From MGBC163016 sp964462135 (GTDB lineage Bacteria; Actinomycetota; Coriobacteriia; Coriobacteriales; Eggerthellaceae): a stretch of 64,000 bases of DNA. Position numbers and translations under genes: made by a program. Where the stretch lies: positions 1 to 64,000 of the forward strand of contig CAYWWK010000009.1 in the NCBI GenBank assembly GCA_964462135.1. The letters are read 5' to 3'. Below the pieces are notes generated by a model. That model was not told where the DNA came from, did no database searches, and saw only the letters and a program-made list of their open reading frames with translations. This document shows, piece by piece, positions 32,646-41,528 of this stretch; position 1 is the stretch's first letter, and each line of letters begins with the position of its first letter.

Positions 32646-33728
32646 CTATCGCAGGCGGTTCACGAACCAGTCCGCCATGGATTCCAACATATTCCGCGCA
32701 TCACTTGGCTTGAGCATCTCATTCAGGCGAACCTTTGCGATCTCAGTCAGGTTCTCGGCATATGAGCGAGCATAATCGATGCTTCCCGCTTCGGTCATGA
32801 GATCAACAGCCTCAGCAAGCACTTGCGGTTCCTTTGACCGGGAGGACAGGATGCCTATCAGCCGCTCTCGCTCATTGCCTTCCAGAGTCTGAAGGGCATG
32901 GACCACGACCAAGGTGCGCTTGCCTTCCGTGATATCGTTGCGAAAATCCTTCTTGGTGCTTTCCTCGCGACCCACCAGGTTGAGCAGGTCATCTTGGATC
33001 TGGAATGCGAGACCCGTATCAAGCCCGTAGTTGCGCAGCGCCTCGATCTCTGATTCTGTTCCACCACCGATGATGGCACCTATGGCCAAGGGAACCGCCC
33101 CTGAGTAATGGGCGGTCTTGTGGGTGGCCATGACCAGATAGTCCTCGGGTGTGATGTCGTAGCGCGCATCGCGGGCCCAACCGATGTCCAATGCCTGGCC
33201 CTCCACGGTGCGTCGCGTCATCTCCACCAATTCGGTCACCACGCGCACCTTCGTCGCATCATCAAGGCCCGCATCGCGCATGACCGTGCCGTTCACCAGT
33301 GACAGCGCAAGGTCTCCCATGTTGATGGCCAGCCCCAGCCCTTCGCTCAGATGGAGACACGGTTCACCCCGCCGCAACTCCGCTTCATCGGCGATGTCGT
33401 CATGGATGAGGGCAGCGGTATGGAAATGCTCGATGGCGGCCGCTGCAGAGGTGGCCAGATCGGCATTCCCCCCCACGGCAAGGCAGGCGGCGAAGCAGAT
33501 CAAGGGGCGATGCCGCTTTCCACCATTGTCGGAATAGACGCGAAGCGGGCCATACAGATAGCGGTCCATATCAGGATGCGTTCCTGCAGGGATGAAGCTG
33601 TTGATGAGCCCCCCAACCCGGTTCGCGTAGCAATCAAGGTATTCTTCGAATGTCGTCGGCTGGCGCTCAACCGAGCCCAAGATCTCAGTGATGGTTTCCA
33701 TATTCCCTGACTTACCGGCTGCGTCCAT
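32646..33728 (-). CDS. Polyprenyl diphosphate synthase (trans-isoprenyl)
   Basis: Elongates allylic diphosphates with isopentenyl diphosphate, for quinone or lipid carrier synthesis. First Asp-rich motif IHDDIADEAELRRGEPCLH with DDxxD and RRG; second motif FQIQDDLLNLVG where the fifth position is Asn instead of Asp, as in several actinobacterial homologues; KDFRNDITEGKRTLVV follows. 360 residues. I keep the ATG at 33728, which overlaps the ppx-like gene by 17 bases; ATG 33701 (METITEILG) is an equally plausible start. Product chain length cannot be told from sequence. Confidence 0.9.
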   Translation of the reverse strand: MDAAGKSGNMETITEILGSVERQPTTFEEYLDCYANRVGGLINSFIPAGTHPDMDRYLYGPLRVYSDNGGKRHRPLICFAACLAVGGNADLATSAAAAIEHFHTAALIHDDIADEAELRRGEPCLHLSEGLGLAINMGDLALSLVNGTVMRDAGLDDATKVRVVTELVEMTRRTVEGQALDIGWARDARYDITPEDYLVMATHKTAHYSGAVPLAIGAIIGGGTESEIEALRNYGLDTGLAFQIQDDLLNLVGREESTKKDFRNDITEGKRTLVVVHALQTLEGNERERLIGILSSRSKEPQVLAEAVDLMTEAGSIDYARSYAENLTEIAKVRLNEMLKPSDARNMLESMADWFVNRLR

Positions 33729-34668
33729 GATGTTGTGCCGCCCATAATATCATTCCCTGGAGGATGTCAGATTCGCTGGCCGTGAACTCTCCGACATTGA
33801 ACGCCTCCATGACCCTTGAAAGGATGAGCAATCCCGCCACGATCACCGGCGCGCGGCGCGGATCAAGCCCGGTCACCTGTTCACGCTCGCACTCCGACAG
33901 AAGGGCAAGCCGATGCAACAGCGCCTGCAAGGCATCAAGGGAAAGCCGTGCTCCATGCACGCGCGCCGCATCATAGGTTTCCATGTGCTCGTGCATGCTG
34001 ATGGCGCTGGTGGCCGTGCCAGCCACCGCGAAGAGACGTGCTGAGGCGAAGGCAGCGGGCAGGGTGGCTGCCCACGGGATGATCTGCCCATCTACCCAGG
34101 CACTGGCCCGTGCGATGTCAGCTGCACAGGGTGGATCATCTTCGAAGAAGCGCTCCGTCAACCTTCGGCATCCCACATCGAAGGAGCGGAAGAAGTCAGG
34201 GGAGCACCCCGCATACCCGAAGGAGATCTCGGTGGAACCGCCACCCACATCAACCACCATGAGCGCATCTTCCCCGTATGTTCCTGCCGATACACCACGA
34301 AACGTGAGCGCTGCTTCCGTTTTCCCATCGATGACCTCAAGGCTCAACCCTCGGTCAGTGAAAATGCGACGGAGCTCCTCGGCGTTGCTGGCATCCCGAG
34401 CGGCTGACGTGGTGACTGCGACCGTGGCGATAACCGGCTCAGAGGGTGTTGACGCTTCGTCCCGAAGGCGCAGGAACCCGTCAAGGGCCGAAGCCACCCG
34501 GTTTATGGCGCGTGGATTCAGGCGCCCGGTCGCATCCGTTCCTTCGCCCAGGTTCGTCACCTCATAGGCGCGCACCACATCCCGGACTTGGCCGCCATCG
34601 ACATCCGCTACCAGAAGTCGACTGGTTACCGTTCCGATGTCTATAGCCGCGAAACGCTCCATGCCCAT
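33712..34668 (-). CDS. Ppx/GppA-family phosphatase
   Basis: Exopolyphosphatase/pppGpp phosphatase family, actin-like ATPase fold. Start MGMERFAAIDIGTVTSRLLVADV has phosphate-binding loop 1; TVAVTTSAARDASNAEE and the second loop VVDVGGGSTEISFG (catalytic region) are conserved, as are AVAGTATSAISM. 318 residues from ATG 34668; a longer in-frame extension overlaps the upstream gene and is not family-like. This is the short (about 300 residue) form without the C-terminal HD domain. Substrate (polyP or pppGpp) not determined. Confidence 0.9.
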   Translation of the reverse strand: MGMERFAAIDIGTVTSRLLVADVDGGQVRDVVRAYEVTNLGEGTDATGRLNPRAINRVASALDGFLRLRDEASTPSEPVIATVAVTTSAARDASNAEELRRIFTDRGLSLEVIDGKTEAALTFRGVSAGTYGEDALMVVDVGGGSTEISFGYAGCSPDFFRSFDVGCRRLTERFFEDDPPCAADIARASAWVDGQIIPWAATLPAAFASARLFAVAGTATSAISMHEHMETYDAARVHGARLSLDALQALLHRLALLSECEREQVTGLDPRRAPVIVAGLLILSRVMEAFNVGEFTASESDILQGMILWAAQHHGRSR

Positions 34669-34684
34669 GGGATATGCCGCCAGC

Positions 34685-35599
34685 CTATCCGCGGTCGTAT
34701 GCGAAGAGGATATCCAAGACCCCGGAATACCAGGTTTCAGGAGCCGCCACGCTTCCCGGTGCCACATTGGCATGGAAATCGGGGCTCGCATCAACGTCGA
34801 TGCCGATAACGCTTGCCGTTTCCTCATCGGGCTTGATCAATCCGAATTCCGTGTGCGCCTTGTCCTCAAGGCCATCTTCGGTGGAAAGATAGTCCACCGT
34901 GGACTGAAGGGCATCGTTGCGCTCTTGGACGGCTGCATATTCCGCCGAGAGCCTGTCGCGCTCACGCACCTGCTGATAGTATTGCTGGGCCGGTGTATAG
35001 ATTGAACCGACGAGCATCACGGCGAAGAAGGCGAAGATGAGCACCATGGCATTGCGTTTGAAGCGGGATGACAGCTGTGGAAGGCTGATGCGCGAAAGGC
35101 CTGGGATGGCGAATGCACCCGAAGCGCCACTTCCATGCCGTCCCTGCACCCGAGCCGCCTTCTTCTGGGATGAGGTCATCTTCGGCTCATGCAGCGCCGC
35201 CCGCGGTGCGCCTTCCGAAGGGAAGGATGCCTCATCACCCCCATAGCTTCTCTCGAATGCCCGTTCTGCCTGGCTCTTCGAACGAGCCTTGCGGGCTTCT
35301 CGCCACTTCTTCGACCAAGAGGCGAACACACCTTGCGAAGCCGGCTCTTGGCCACTCTCCTCCTCGATCAGGTCCTCTTCCGAGAAGATGGCGGAGCGTG
35401 GAACACCATCATCCTGACGCTCCTGCCAAGAGCTGAAAGCCTCTTCGCCGAAATCAAGCTTGAAGATGTTGTTGAGGTTCTCGCTGTCCTGCCTCCGAGA
35501 GAAGACAGGCTGATCATGCTCTGAAGAACGCCTGCGTGATGACGCATGCATGGTGCGACGGACGTCATCAAAGGCAACGATGTTCGATTGCTGAGCCAA
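34685..35599 (-). CDS. Septum formation initiator (FtsB/DivIC-like) membrane protein
   Basis: Long, disordered, charged N-terminal region (to about residue 175), one transmembrane helix (VLIFAFFAVMLVGSIYT), then a coiled coil (YYQQVRERDRLSAEYAAVQERNDALQ) and the DivIC-type segment DYLSTEDGLEDKAHTEFGLIKPDE. This is the architecture of actinobacterial septum initiators, which link FtsQ/FtsL in the divisome. No ATG in frame: I place the start at a TTG (35599; AQQSNIVAFDD) with AGGAG 7-8 bases upstream, giving 304 residues; another TTG at 35647 is possible. Confidence 0.82.
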   Translation of the reverse strand: MAQQSNIVAFDDVRRTMHASSRRRSSEHDQPVFSRRQDSENLNNIFKLDFGEEAFSSWQERQDDGVPRSAIFSEEDLIEEESGQEPASQGVFASWSKKWREARKARSKSQAERAFERSYGGDEASFPSEGAPRAALHEPKMTSSQKKAARVQGRHGSGASGAFAIPGLSRISLPQLSSRFKRNAMVLIFAFFAVMLVGSIYTPAQQYYQQVRERDRLSAEYAAVQERNDALQSTVDYLSTEDGLEDKAHTEFGLIKPDEETASVIGIDVDASPDFHANVAPGSVAAPETWYSGVLDILFAYDRG

Positions 35600-35705
35600 A
35601 GGAAGCGCTCCTGTTGCAACTGGTTCGGTTAAGGTTCGTTCATGCAATGAAGCTGTTGGTTAGGGTACCATCATCCGGCGACGTTTCCAACCCCTCTTGA
35701 GCCAT

Positions 35706-36089
35706 CTATAGGTCAAGTCCGTCGATGAAGGCCATCCACTTCTCAAAGGATTCGTCACTGATGGCATGTTCCATCATGCAGGCCTCTTCCTCAGCGGTCT
35801 TCGCATCGATGCCAAGCCCCCGATTGAGAAACGTCGTCAAGGCCCGATGCCGATCCAATACCTTGTTGCCATAGGCCTCCCCTGCTGGCGTGAGGGTGAT
35901 GTCACCATAATAGGGCTGGGTCACCAGTCCCTTCTCCTTGAGAATGGTCACTGCCTTGCTGACCGAGGCTTTGGACACACCAAGCTTTTCCGCCACATCC
36001 ACCGCCCGTATCGGCTGCTCCCTGCTGCCGCCGATCATGACCATCGCTTCCAGATAATCCTCATGGGAGGGGGATATCTTCTTCTCCAT
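35706..36089 (-). CDS. DtxR/MntR-family metal-dependent repressor
   Basis: 127-residue metalloregulator with an N-terminal winged helix (AVDVAEKLGVSKASVSKAVTILKEKGLV) and a dimerisation domain; the SH3 domain of DtxR is absent, as in MntR. Candidate metal ligands: Asp and Glu in HEDYLEAM, His in DRHRALTTF, and Cys, Glu, His in EEEACMMEHAIS. The Cys in place of a MntR Glu suggests iron or mixed specificity. It is a candidate regulator of the feo locus 2.5-5 kb away, whose palindromes at 40860 and 41529 look like targets; not shown. Confidence 0.9.
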   Translation of the reverse strand: MEKKISPSHEDYLEAMVMIGGSREQPIRAVDVAEKLGVSKASVSKAVTILKEKGLVTQPYYGDITLTPAGEAYGNKVLDRHRALTTFLNRGLGIDAKTAEEEACMMEHAISDESFEKWMAFIDGLDL

Positions 36090-36112
36090 TGCGCCTCATC
36101 CTCTCCACGCGC

Positions 36113-37999
36113 TCATGCATCCTCACCACGCTCAAGCTGCTCAGTGGCCGAAAGCCATTCCTCCTCGAGCGCCAAAAGCGTCTCCTGGGTTGCCTTCACC
36201 CGCCCCTCTGCCTCGGACAAGGCAAGGTAGTCAGTGGGATCAAGCAATCCCATGGCCGCGTTTGCTTCCTCTATCTTAGCCGTTGTCGTCTCCATCTTCC
36301 GCTCAAGGGACGCCACAAGCTTCTTCAGACGCTGCCGCTCCTTGTTAGAAAGCCTCGCAGGCGCCTCTTTCTCACGAGCATCGTCTCCGGCCTTCTGCCC
36401 GGACGACAGGCCTTGCTCCTGCACGGCAGGCGTCCCGGAAGCCTGGCCCGCATCCGCGGCTTCCCTTGAGTGAGCTGCCAGTTCGAGGTACTCATCCACG
36501 CCCCGCGGCAGATGACGAAGGTGGCCGTCCAGAAGCGCGAACTGATGATCGGTCACCCGCTCCATCAGATAGCGGTCATGCGTCACCAGGATGAGCGTGC
36601 CGGGCCAGCCATCAAGCATATCCTCAACCGCGGCCAGCATGTCTATATCCAGGTCGTTGCCCGGTTCGTCCAAGATGAGCACATTGGGTTCTTCCAGAAG
36701 AATCATCATCAGTGCCAGTCGCCGCTTCTGACCACCAGAAAGGCTTGCCACCGGCTCGTTCAAGTCAGCCTTGTCGAAACCGAGCCGTTCCAGAAGCTGA
36801 CTTGAGGTTGCTTCCTTGCCATCCAGCATCGTGCGATGGGGAAAGCGCGCAACTGCCTGGCGAACCCTATCCCCTTCGAACGCGCGAAGATTGTCAAGAT
36901 GTTGCGAGAGCACCGCGAAACGTACGGTTTGACCGATCTTGACCCGACCACGCGTGGGAGCCATCGCCCCTTCGATGACACGCAGAAGCGTGGTCTTGCC
37001 AGCGCCGTTTCCCCCGACGATGCCAATACGATCACCCGGGCCTATCGCCCACGTGATGTCATCGAGAACGCGGTGCATGCCGTCTGATCCCTTGAAGCTG
37101 ACTGAGACGTTCTCCAGGTCAACAACCTGCTTTCCAATGCGAGCCATTGCCATGCGCTTGAGTTGGATGTCATCACGCAGTTCAGGAACATCGGCAATGA
37201 GCGCCTTGGCGGTCGCCACATGGAACTTCGGCTTGGTGGCTCGAGCGCGTGCCCCGCGGGAGAGCCATGCCAATTCCCGGCGCAGGGCATTCTGCCGCTT
37301 CTGTTCAGCAAGCGCCGCCTGACGCTCCCGCTCGACCCGCTGCATGATATAGGCAGAGAAGCCCCCTTCGAAAGGAAGGACGCGTCCTGCATGCACCTCC
37401 CACATGGTGTTGCACACCTCATCCAGAAACCATCGGTCGTGGGTGACCACCAGAAGCGCACCCGCATCCTTGCGCCACCGACCCTTCAAGTGCTGGGCCA
37501 ACCATGTGATGGCACGGATGTCCAGATGATTCGTCGGCTCGTCAAGCATGAGCACGTCCCAGTCCTGAGCCAGGACACGGGCAAGGTCCACCCGACGCCG
37601 CTGACCACCTGAAAGCGTCCCCACCTGCGCATCCCAGGAGATATCCTCCAAAAGGTTGTCGAAGATGGCCCGTATCCTGGCATCCGATGCCCAAAGGTAC
37701 TCAGGAACATCACCGACCACTGACGTTCGCACGGAATCAGTGTCAACCAGGACATCGGCCTGAGCAAGCAGTCCCACGCTCACGCCACCCGTACGAATGA
37801 CGCGCCCCGAATCCGCCTCCCGTTTTCCCGCCAGCAGATTCAAAAGCGTAGATTTGCCGTCCCCGTTCCGACCGACGATACCGATACGCTGACCGCTGTC
37901 CACCCCCAGGGACACTTCGGCTAGGACCGTCTTCGACGGCACCTCCACACATGCCTTCTCGCAGCCCAGCAGAAACGCCAAGAGCAGCCCTTTCTCCAT
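36113..37999 (-). CDS. ABC-F protein, Uup-like
   Basis: Soluble tandem ABC ATPase of 628 residues, ABC-F class, which acts on ribosomes or related RNPs. Domain 1: Walker A GRNGDGKST, signature LSGGQRRR, Walker B VLMLDEPTNHLD. Domain 2: Walker A GGNGAGKTT, signature LSGGQKRR, Walker B VLILDEPGNDLD. The interdomain linker is rich in Arg (RGARARATKPKFHVATAKAL), and a C-terminal coiled coil (about 545-625, preceded by an acidic/Ala linker) is as in Uup. EPGNDLD with the TETLE-type pattern places it near Uup rather than EttA. No membrane partner, as expected. Confidence 0.92.
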   Translation of the reverse strand: MEKGLLLAFLLGCEKACVEVPSKTVLAEVSLGVDSGQRIGIVGRNGDGKSTLLNLLAGKREADSGRVIRTGGVSVGLLAQADVLVDTDSVRTSVVGDVPEYLWASDARIRAIFDNLLEDISWDAQVGTLSGGQRRRVDLARVLAQDWDVLMLDEPTNHLDIRAITWLAQHLKGRWRKDAGALLVVTHDRWFLDEVCNTMWEVHAGRVLPFEGGFSAYIMQRVERERQAALAEQKRQNALRRELAWLSRGARARATKPKFHVATAKALIADVPELRDDIQLKRMAMARIGKQVVDLENVSVSFKGSDGMHRVLDDITWAIGPGDRIGIVGGNGAGKTTLLRVIEGAMAPTRGRVKIGQTVRFAVLSQHLDNLRAFEGDRVRQAVARFPHRTMLDGKEATSSQLLERLGFDKADLNEPVASLSGGQKRRLALMMILLEEPNVLILDEPGNDLDIDMLAAVEDMLDGWPGTLILVTHDRYLMERVTDHQFALLDGHLRHLPRGVDEYLELAAHSREAADAGQASGTPAVQEQGLSSGQKAGDDAREKEAPARLSNKERQRLKKLVASLERKMETTTAKIEEANAAMGLLDPTDYLALSEAEGRVKATQETLLALEEEWLSATEQLERGEDA

Positions 38000-38103
38000 T
38001 TATCGTCGTGTGCGAGTATATCCCACCCGGGGAAGTCCACAGCCCCGAAACAGTTGTTCGCCGTGTCCCCCGGAATGCACCAGGTTGGCAAGCTGCGTGC
38101 TTC

Positions 38104-38128
38104 GCATGACGCAGGCTGAAGCCTGCGC
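38104..38128. repeat. Intergenic copy of the GTAGCG hairpin repeat
   Basis: On the minus strand GTAGCGCAGGCTTCAGCCTGCG matches the intragenic cores at 10174-10295, with both stem positions changed together (A-T to C-G). This keeps the stem paired, so the structure appears to be what is conserved. Confidence 0.65.
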
Positions 38129-38175
38129 TACAAGCCTTCGACAAGGAAGGCGATACAGCATCTTGATTTCAACGT

Positions 38176-38260
38176 CGTAGGGGTCGATCCGAGCCGTAGG
38201 GGTCGATCCGAGCGAAGCGGAGATCGACCCAATCGACCCAATCGACTGGGTCGGACCGTG
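38176..38260. repeat. Tandem 19-bp repeat plus inverted GGGTCGAT units
   Basis: CGTAGGGGTCGATCCGAGC occurs twice head to tail (38176-38194, 38195-38213), then GATCGACCC (38222-38230), AATCGACCC (38231-38239) and AATCGAC-TGGGTCGG. GGGTCGATC at 38200-38208 can pair with GATCGACCC at 38222-38230 to form a strong hairpin. It lies in the 376-base gap between the ABC-F gene and the feo operon, with no ORF of note there. Confidence 0.75.
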
Positions 38261-38289
38261 GGCGTCCCCGTTGTCCGCTTAGGTATCGG

Positions 38290-38330
38290 CATGACGACAG
38301 GCACCGACCATACGGCCAGTGCCTGTCATG
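38290..38330 (-). terminator. Hairpin downstream of the feo operon
   Basis: ACAGGCAC (38297-38304) pairs with GTGCCTGT (38319-38326), extended by CATG on both sides after a 2-base bulge. It lies 46 bases after the stop codon of the Cys-rich protein gene. No T-tract follows. Confidence 0.45.
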
Positions 38331-38375
38331 TTCGCCTGAGAAGATAAGGGAGAGAGGAGGGGGAGCCTATGCTCC

Positions 38376-38591
38376 TCAGGCATTATCGAGAGTCGCTGCC
38401 ATCTTCTTGACAGCTTCGCAGTTGACGCAGGAATCCTTTGAATGCGGATCGTTCTGCTTGCCGCATCCGTGGCAGTGGCCATCGCAATGGTCTCCGCAGT
38501 CGCACATACCGCGCTTCACCAGGCGATGGACAGCCAAAGCTGCACAGACGATGATGAGGGCAAGCAGGATGATGGTTGAGATACTCATCAT
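38376..38591 (-). CDS. FeoB-associated Cys-rich membrane protein
   Basis: 71-residue protein with one N-terminal membrane helix (about residues 4-22) followed by a Cys/His-rich cytoplasmic segment, CDCGDHCDGHCHGCGKQ and DSCVNCEAVKK. This is the organisation of the small proteins found after feoB (FeoC-like position) in many anaerobes; the cysteines may bind iron or an Fe-S cluster. The ATG overlaps the feoB stop by 4 bases; GGAGG lies 4 bases before the first of two adjacent ATGs. Confidence 0.88.
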   Translation of the reverse strand: MMSISTIILLALIIVCAALAVHRLVKRGMCDCGDHCDGHCHGCGKQNDPHSKDSCVNCEAVKKMAATLDNA

Positions 38592-40819
38592 GCAGCCTCC
38601 GCATTCAGAGCGCGCTGAGCCTTCGCATTCTCATCCATGTTGTACTTCGGCATGGGACGGAACAGTAGGAACAGCATGAGCGCCGCAACGGCCAGAGCGA
38701 TGACGGTCCAGATATTGAACGCCACCTCACCGGCAGCCAAGCCACCCAACTGGTAGATCATGAGTCCCACGCACCAGCCGAAGGCGCACATGTAGCCGAT
38801 GGCCGCCCAAGTCCACTTCGCTGAGGCCATCTGGCGACGAATGGTGCCAATGGCGGCAAAGCAGGGAGCGCACAGCAGGTTGAAGGCGCAGAAAGCCATG
38901 ATCGCCGCCGAGCCGCCGCCGAGCATCACTCCGAAGCTCTCCCAGAGAGTTGGGTCCGTCTCGCCAACCTCGCCGAGTTGCGTGAGGATGCCAACGGTGG
39001 CAACCACATTCTCCTTCGCCACCAGGCCCGTGATGGACGTGACGGTAGCCTCCCAGTTGCCGAACCCGAGCGGAGCGAAGATCCAAGCAAGCAGGCTGCC
39101 AAGACCGGCCATCAAGCTGTAATCGAGATAACCGTCCATCTCGGAGTCGAGCAGGCCGAAGGCGCCGTCGTACACGCCGAAGTTCATCAGGAACCAGATG
39201 ACGACGGTGGACAGGAAGATGATGGTTCCGGCCTTCACGATGTAGCTCTTCACACGCTCCCACATGGAGAGCAGTACGCTCTTCACGGTGGGCAGATGAT
39301 ACTGGGGAAGCTCCATGATGAAGGGGGCCACTGCACCCGCGAATGCCTTGAACTTCTTCAGGATGATGCAACTGATGATGATGGCCGCTAACCCCATGAA
39401 GTAGAACAGCGGTGCCACCCACCAGGTGCTTTCATAGTCAGAGCCCGCCAGCGCACCGAATACCAGCGCGATGATAGGCAGCTTCGCACCGCAGGGGATC
39501 ATCGTAGTGGTCATGATGGTCATGCGGCGATCCTTCTCGTTCTCGATGGTCTTGGTGGCCATGACGGCAGGCACGCCGCAGCCGGAAGCAATGAGCATGG
39601 GGATGAAGCTCTTGCCGGAAAGTCCGAAGCGGCGGAAGATGCGGTCCATGATGAATGCGACGCGGGCCATGTAGCCGCAGCCCTCCAAGAAGCCGAGCAG
39701 CAAGAACAGGATGATCAGCTGTGGGATGAAGCCGATGACCGCGCCGACGCCAGCGATGATGCCGTCGACGATCAAGCTGATGATCCAAGGTGCTGCATCG
39801 ACCGATTCCAAAGCATCGGTCACCACCGGAGACAGACCGGGAATCCAGATGTCGCCGTACAGCCAACCGTCACCGGAGATGCCGTCGTTGGCCCAGTCGG
39901 TGACGATGCCGCCTCCGACGGAAACAACCAGCCAATACACGAAGAACATGATGACGATGAAGATGGGAATGCCAGCCACGCGGTTGGTGACCACGCGGTC
40001 TATCTTCTGGGTAGTAGTGAGTCCCTGCGGCTTGCGGTTGACGTACTCGTCGCAAAGATGGGTGATCACCTCGTAGCGCTCATTGGTGATGATCGATTCA
40101 GCATCGTCGTCCAAGGCTGCCTCGACCTTTTCACGCACGGCTGAGATCTTGGCCAAGTCGTCCGCTGGGACCTGCAGAGCATTGATAGTCAACTGCTCGT
40201 CCTCGAACAGCTTGATGGCGCTCCAACGTATGGAGCGCGCAGGCACCCGTGACTGGATCATGCCTTCGATCTCAGTCAGAGCGGTCTCGACCTCAGGCGC
40301 GAAGCGCAAATGGCAATCGGGCGCCGCTTTTGCCTTGGCCGCCTCCAGTGCAATCTGCACCAGCTTGTCCACGCCGTCACTGCGCAGAGCGGACACTTCG
40401 ACGATGGGACAACCGAGCTTTTTCGAGAGCTCTTCGACGTCAATCCTGTCACCGTTTTTCCTGACGAGATCCATCATGTTGAGAGCCACCACGGTGGGAA
40501 GTCCTAAGTCAAGGATTTGCGTGGTCAGATACAGATTGCGTTCGATGTTCGTCGCGTCGATGATGTTGATGACGGCATCAGGGCTGTCGCTCATCAAGTA
40601 GTCGCGCGTCACTATCTCCTCTGGTGTGTAGGGAGACAGCGAATAGATGCCTGGCAGATCAGTGAAGGTGACGTCCTTGTCCCGTCTGCACTTGCCTTCT
40701 TTCTTCTCAACGGTCACACCGGGCCAGTTCCCCACGTACTGGAACGCTCCGGTGAGATCGTTGAACAAGGTTGTCTTGCCGCAATTGGGATTGCCGGCAA
40801 GCGCTATGTTGATACTCAT
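38588..40819 (-). CDS. feoB: Ferrous iron transporter FeoB
   Basis: Fe2+ permease with an N-terminal GTPase. G1 GNPNCGKTTLFN (about residues 9-20), G3 FTDLPGIYSLSPY, G4 NMMD, then the helical GDI-type domain and a membrane part with two Gate motifs (IPMLIASGCGVPAVMATKTI and CGAKLPIIALVFGALAG). 743 residues, typical. The N-terminal ALAGNPNCGKTT is intact. It lies downstream of two feoA genes and is followed by the Cys-rich protein. Its own operator-like palindrome at 40860-40877 suggests a second promoter. Confidence 0.97.
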   Translation of the reverse strand: MSINIALAGNPNCGKTTLFNDLTGAFQYVGNWPGVTVEKKEGKCRRDKDVTFTDLPGIYSLSPYTPEEIVTRDYLMSDSPDAVINIIDATNIERNLYLTTQILDLGLPTVVALNMMDLVRKNGDRIDVEELSKKLGCPIVEVSALRSDGVDKLVQIALEAAKAKAAPDCHLRFAPEVETALTEIEGMIQSRVPARSIRWSAIKLFEDEQLTINALQVPADDLAKISAVREKVEAALDDDAESIITNERYEVITHLCDEYVNRKPQGLTTTQKIDRVVTNRVAGIPIFIVIMFFVYWLVVSVGGGIVTDWANDGISGDGWLYGDIWIPGLSPVVTDALESVDAAPWIISLIVDGIIAGVGAVIGFIPQLIILFLLLGFLEGCGYMARVAFIMDRIFRRFGLSGKSFIPMLIASGCGVPAVMATKTIENEKDRRMTIMTTTMIPCGAKLPIIALVFGALAGSDYESTWWVAPLFYFMGLAAIIISCIILKKFKAFAGAVAPFIMELPQYHLPTVKSVLLSMWERVKSYIVKAGTIIFLSTVVIWFLMNFGVYDGAFGLLDSEMDGYLDYSLMAGLGSLLAWIFAPLGFGNWEATVTSITGLVAKENVVATVGILTQLGEVGETDPTLWESFGVMLGGGSAAIMAFCAFNLLCAPCFAAIGTIRRQMASAKWTWAAIGYMCAFGWCVGLMIYQLGGLAAGEVAFNIWTVIALAVAALMLFLLFRPMPKYNMDENAKAQRALNAEAA

Positions 40820-40853
40820 CCCCTTTGTTCCTTCCTTGTCCGATTACCTTTGT

Positions 40854-40877
40854 GATAATAGTTAGCTATAGGTAACT
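40854..40877 (-). promoter_or_regulatory. Operator-like palindrome upstream of feoB
   Basis: AGTTAGCTATAGGTAACT (40860-40877) is a palindrome with 16 of 18 positions symmetric. On the minus strand its last base is followed by ATTAT, so a -10 TATTAT overlaps the end of the site. The arms AGTTA-N8-TAACT recur upstream of the feoA genes. Consistent with metal-dependent repression, e.g. by the DtxR-type protein at 35706-36089. Confidence 0.6.
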
Positions 40878-40982
40878 CATTCTCTGAAAAATGGCACCTG
40901 CTCCGGTGCCTTTCTGTCCTCAAGAGACGGCTGCGCCCTGAAGCGCCCGCTTGACAGGTCCTCGGCCTGTAACCCAGCGCCT

Positions 40983-41216
40983 TCAGGCGATCAAAACGTT
41001 CTGCGCCTCGTCCTTGCGAAGGGAGAGTTCGAAACCGCGGACGGTCACCTCGATGGGATCTCCCAGGGGAGCCACCTTGCGCACGGTCACATCCGTGCCC
41101 TTCGTCAGCCCCATGTCCATGATGCGTCGCTTGACGGCTCCACTGCCTACCAGGCGCGCCACCTTGACCGTGCTGCCAATGGGCGCGTCGCGAAGAGTCT
41201 TCTCTGCTTCAGTCAT
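40983..41216 (-). CDS. feoA: FeoA-family protein (second copy)
   Basis: 77-residue SH3-like protein that supports FeoB-dependent iron uptake. Conserved parts: IGSTVKVARLVGSGAVKRRIMDMGLTKGTDVTVRKVAPLGDPIEVTVRGFELSLRK, including the MGL turn. ATG 41216 is preceded by GAGGG; the longer in-frame extension to 41270 overlaps the other feoA. Encoded 10 bases after the first feoA. 163 bases separate it from feoB. Confidence 0.93.
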   Translation of the reverse strand: MTEAEKTLRDAPIGSTVKVARLVGSGAVKRRIMDMGLTKGTDVTVRKVAPLGDPIEVTVRGFELSLRKDEAQNVLIA

Positions 41217-41226
41217 GATTCCCTCT

Positions 41227-41508
41227 CTATCCAGCGATGATCTTCTGTGCAGATGTTCTATCCAGGGCAACTTGCGATCCCTTTATCTCTACGATCAGGT
41301 TTCCTGATTGCTGGGTGATCACCTTCACCGGTGCTCCTGGTACGAAGCCCATGTTCTCAAGGTGACGTTTGGTCACTCCCTTGCCGCGGACCTTGATGAC
41401 CCGAGCAGCTTCTCCCGCATGGAGGAATGTGAGTGGCAGCTGCTGATGAATGGATCCTCCACTGGCACAGTGCGACAGAGGCGCCTCCAAGACCATTGCA
41501 TTCTGCAT
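41227..41508 (-). CDS. feoA: FeoA-family protein (first copy)
   Basis: 93-residue FeoA domain protein with about 25 extra residues at the N-terminus before LTFLHAGEAARVIKVRGKGVTKRHLENMGFVPGAPVKVITQQ. The His-rich extra part (LSHCASGGSIHQQ) could bind a metal, but that is a guess. GGAGG is 6-7 bases before the ATG at 41508. First gene of the feo locus; the two FeoA proteins are clearly different in sequence, not a recent duplication. Confidence 0.92.
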   Translation of the reverse strand: MQNAMVLEAPLSHCASGGSIHQQLPLTFLHAGEAARVIKVRGKGVTKRHLENMGFVPGAPVKVITQQSGNLIVEIKGSQVALDRTSAQKIIAG

Positions 41509-41528
41509 TCGGATCCTCCCTCAAAACG

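Noticed and set aside
36113..37999. ABC-type transporter ATPase or antibiotic exporter
   Set aside because: Tandem ATPases without membrane partner, Arg-rich linker and C-terminal coiled coil indicate an ABC-F (Uup-like) ribosome-associated protein.
38176..38260. CRISPR array
   Set aside because: Only two perfect 19-bp units in direct contact without spacers, and no cas genes.
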